Positions 5,652-5,792 of a stretch of DNA of 5,792 nt are shown one piece after another. Below the pieces are notes generated by a model. That model did no database searches, was not told where the DNA came from, and saw only the letters and a list, made by a program, of their open reading frames with translations. Position 1 is the stretch's first letter. Each line of letters starts with the position of its first letter. The position numbers and the translations under genes are program-made. Source of the stretch: Dehalococcoidia bacterium (lineage in GTDB: Bacteria; Chloroflexota; Dehalococcoidia; Dehalococcoidales; JAUWYK01); NCBI GenBank assembly GCA_030615865.1, contig JAUWYK010000093.1, positions 1 to 5,792 on the forward strand, given 5' to 3'.

Positions 5652-5792
5652 ATGAAAGGGAGCATTAGACAAAGAAGTAGAGGTTCTTGGGAAATTACGA
5701 TTGATACTGGCCGAGACCCGGCGACAGGAAAGCGCTTACGGCACTATGAGACCTTAGAAGGCACTAAGAAGGCAGTTCAGCAACGGATGCAC
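5652..5792 (+). CDS. Tyrosine recombinase / phage-type integrase, N-terminus (runs off window)
   Basis: The first 47 codons are present and the frame is open at the window end. The N-terminus MKGSIRQRSRGSWEI followed by TIDTGRDPATGKRLRHYET and then TKKAVQQRM matches the N-terminal arm-binding (AP2-like, three-stranded) domain typical of phage and ICE tyrosine integrases: basic start, G-x-W, DP-x-TGKR turn, then a helix with TK. The catalytic R-H-R-Y residues would lie beyond the window. The ATG is preceded by AGGAG (5641-5645) with a 6-base spacer, a good ribosome binding site. An AT-rich stretch (5611-5630, with TATTATAAAG) could hold a -10 element, but no clear -35 is seen. The enzyme would insert and excise the element at a site such as the tRNA-like 3' end at 4917-4941. 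Confidence 0.85.
   Translation, partial: MKGSIRQRSRGSWEITIDTGRDPATGKRLRHYETLEGTKKAVQQRMH

Overview
The window covers the end of an anaerobic electron-transfer operon and, downstream of it, the start of what looks like an integrated mobile element. All convincing genes lie on the + strand. The fusion of an MvhD-type domain to a ferredoxin, the HdrDE-like membrane oxidoreductase, the adjacent EtfB/EtfA pair and the frequent GTG/TTG starts suggest a strict anaerobe that oxidises acyl-CoA or similar substrates. Dehalococcoidia-like Chloroflexota or a syntrophic or sulfate-reducing bacterium would fit. This taxonomic guess rests on gene content only and is tentative.

Layout. Positions 1-423 hold the 3' end of a gene whose product ends in an MvhD-like tail followed by a two-cluster ferredoxin domain. 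Positions 515-2548 encode a 677-residue protein with a cytochrome-b-like membrane domain, a two-[4Fe-4S] domain and two CCG cysteine domains, the architecture of ETF:(mena)quinone oxidoreductase (EMR). Positions 2565-3359 encode EtfB and 3385-4386 encode EtfA, with gaps of 16 and 25 bases, so EMR-EtfB-EtfA is almost certainly one transcription unit. A 91-base gap separates the first gene from EMR, so it may be cotranscribed too.

How these work together (family knowledge plus inference): acyl-CoA dehydrogenases or other flavin dehydrogenases reduce EtfAB, EtfAB reduces the cytosolic Fe-S part of EMR, and EMR passes electrons through heme b to menaquinone. The MvhD/ferredoxin gene normally works with HdrA-type bifurcating complexes. 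Its position here suggests that the soluble Hdr pool and the quinone pool are connected or co-regulated.

From 4387 to 5097 there is no convincing gene. The stretch is visibly more AT-rich than the operon and carries a Shine-Dalgarno-like motif with no properly spaced start codon, small hairpins, a roughly 100-base imperfect inverted repeat, and a segment with the exact geometry of a tRNA 3' end (T-loop to CCA) but no 5' part. Positions 5098-5604 hold an unrecognised open frame with no ribosome binding site, and 5652-5792 encode the N-terminus of a tyrosine recombinase (phage-type integrase) that runs off the window. The tRNA-like end plus integrase suggests that an element boundary lies within about 4390-4940. 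I see no CRISPR array, no rRNA and no complete tRNA.
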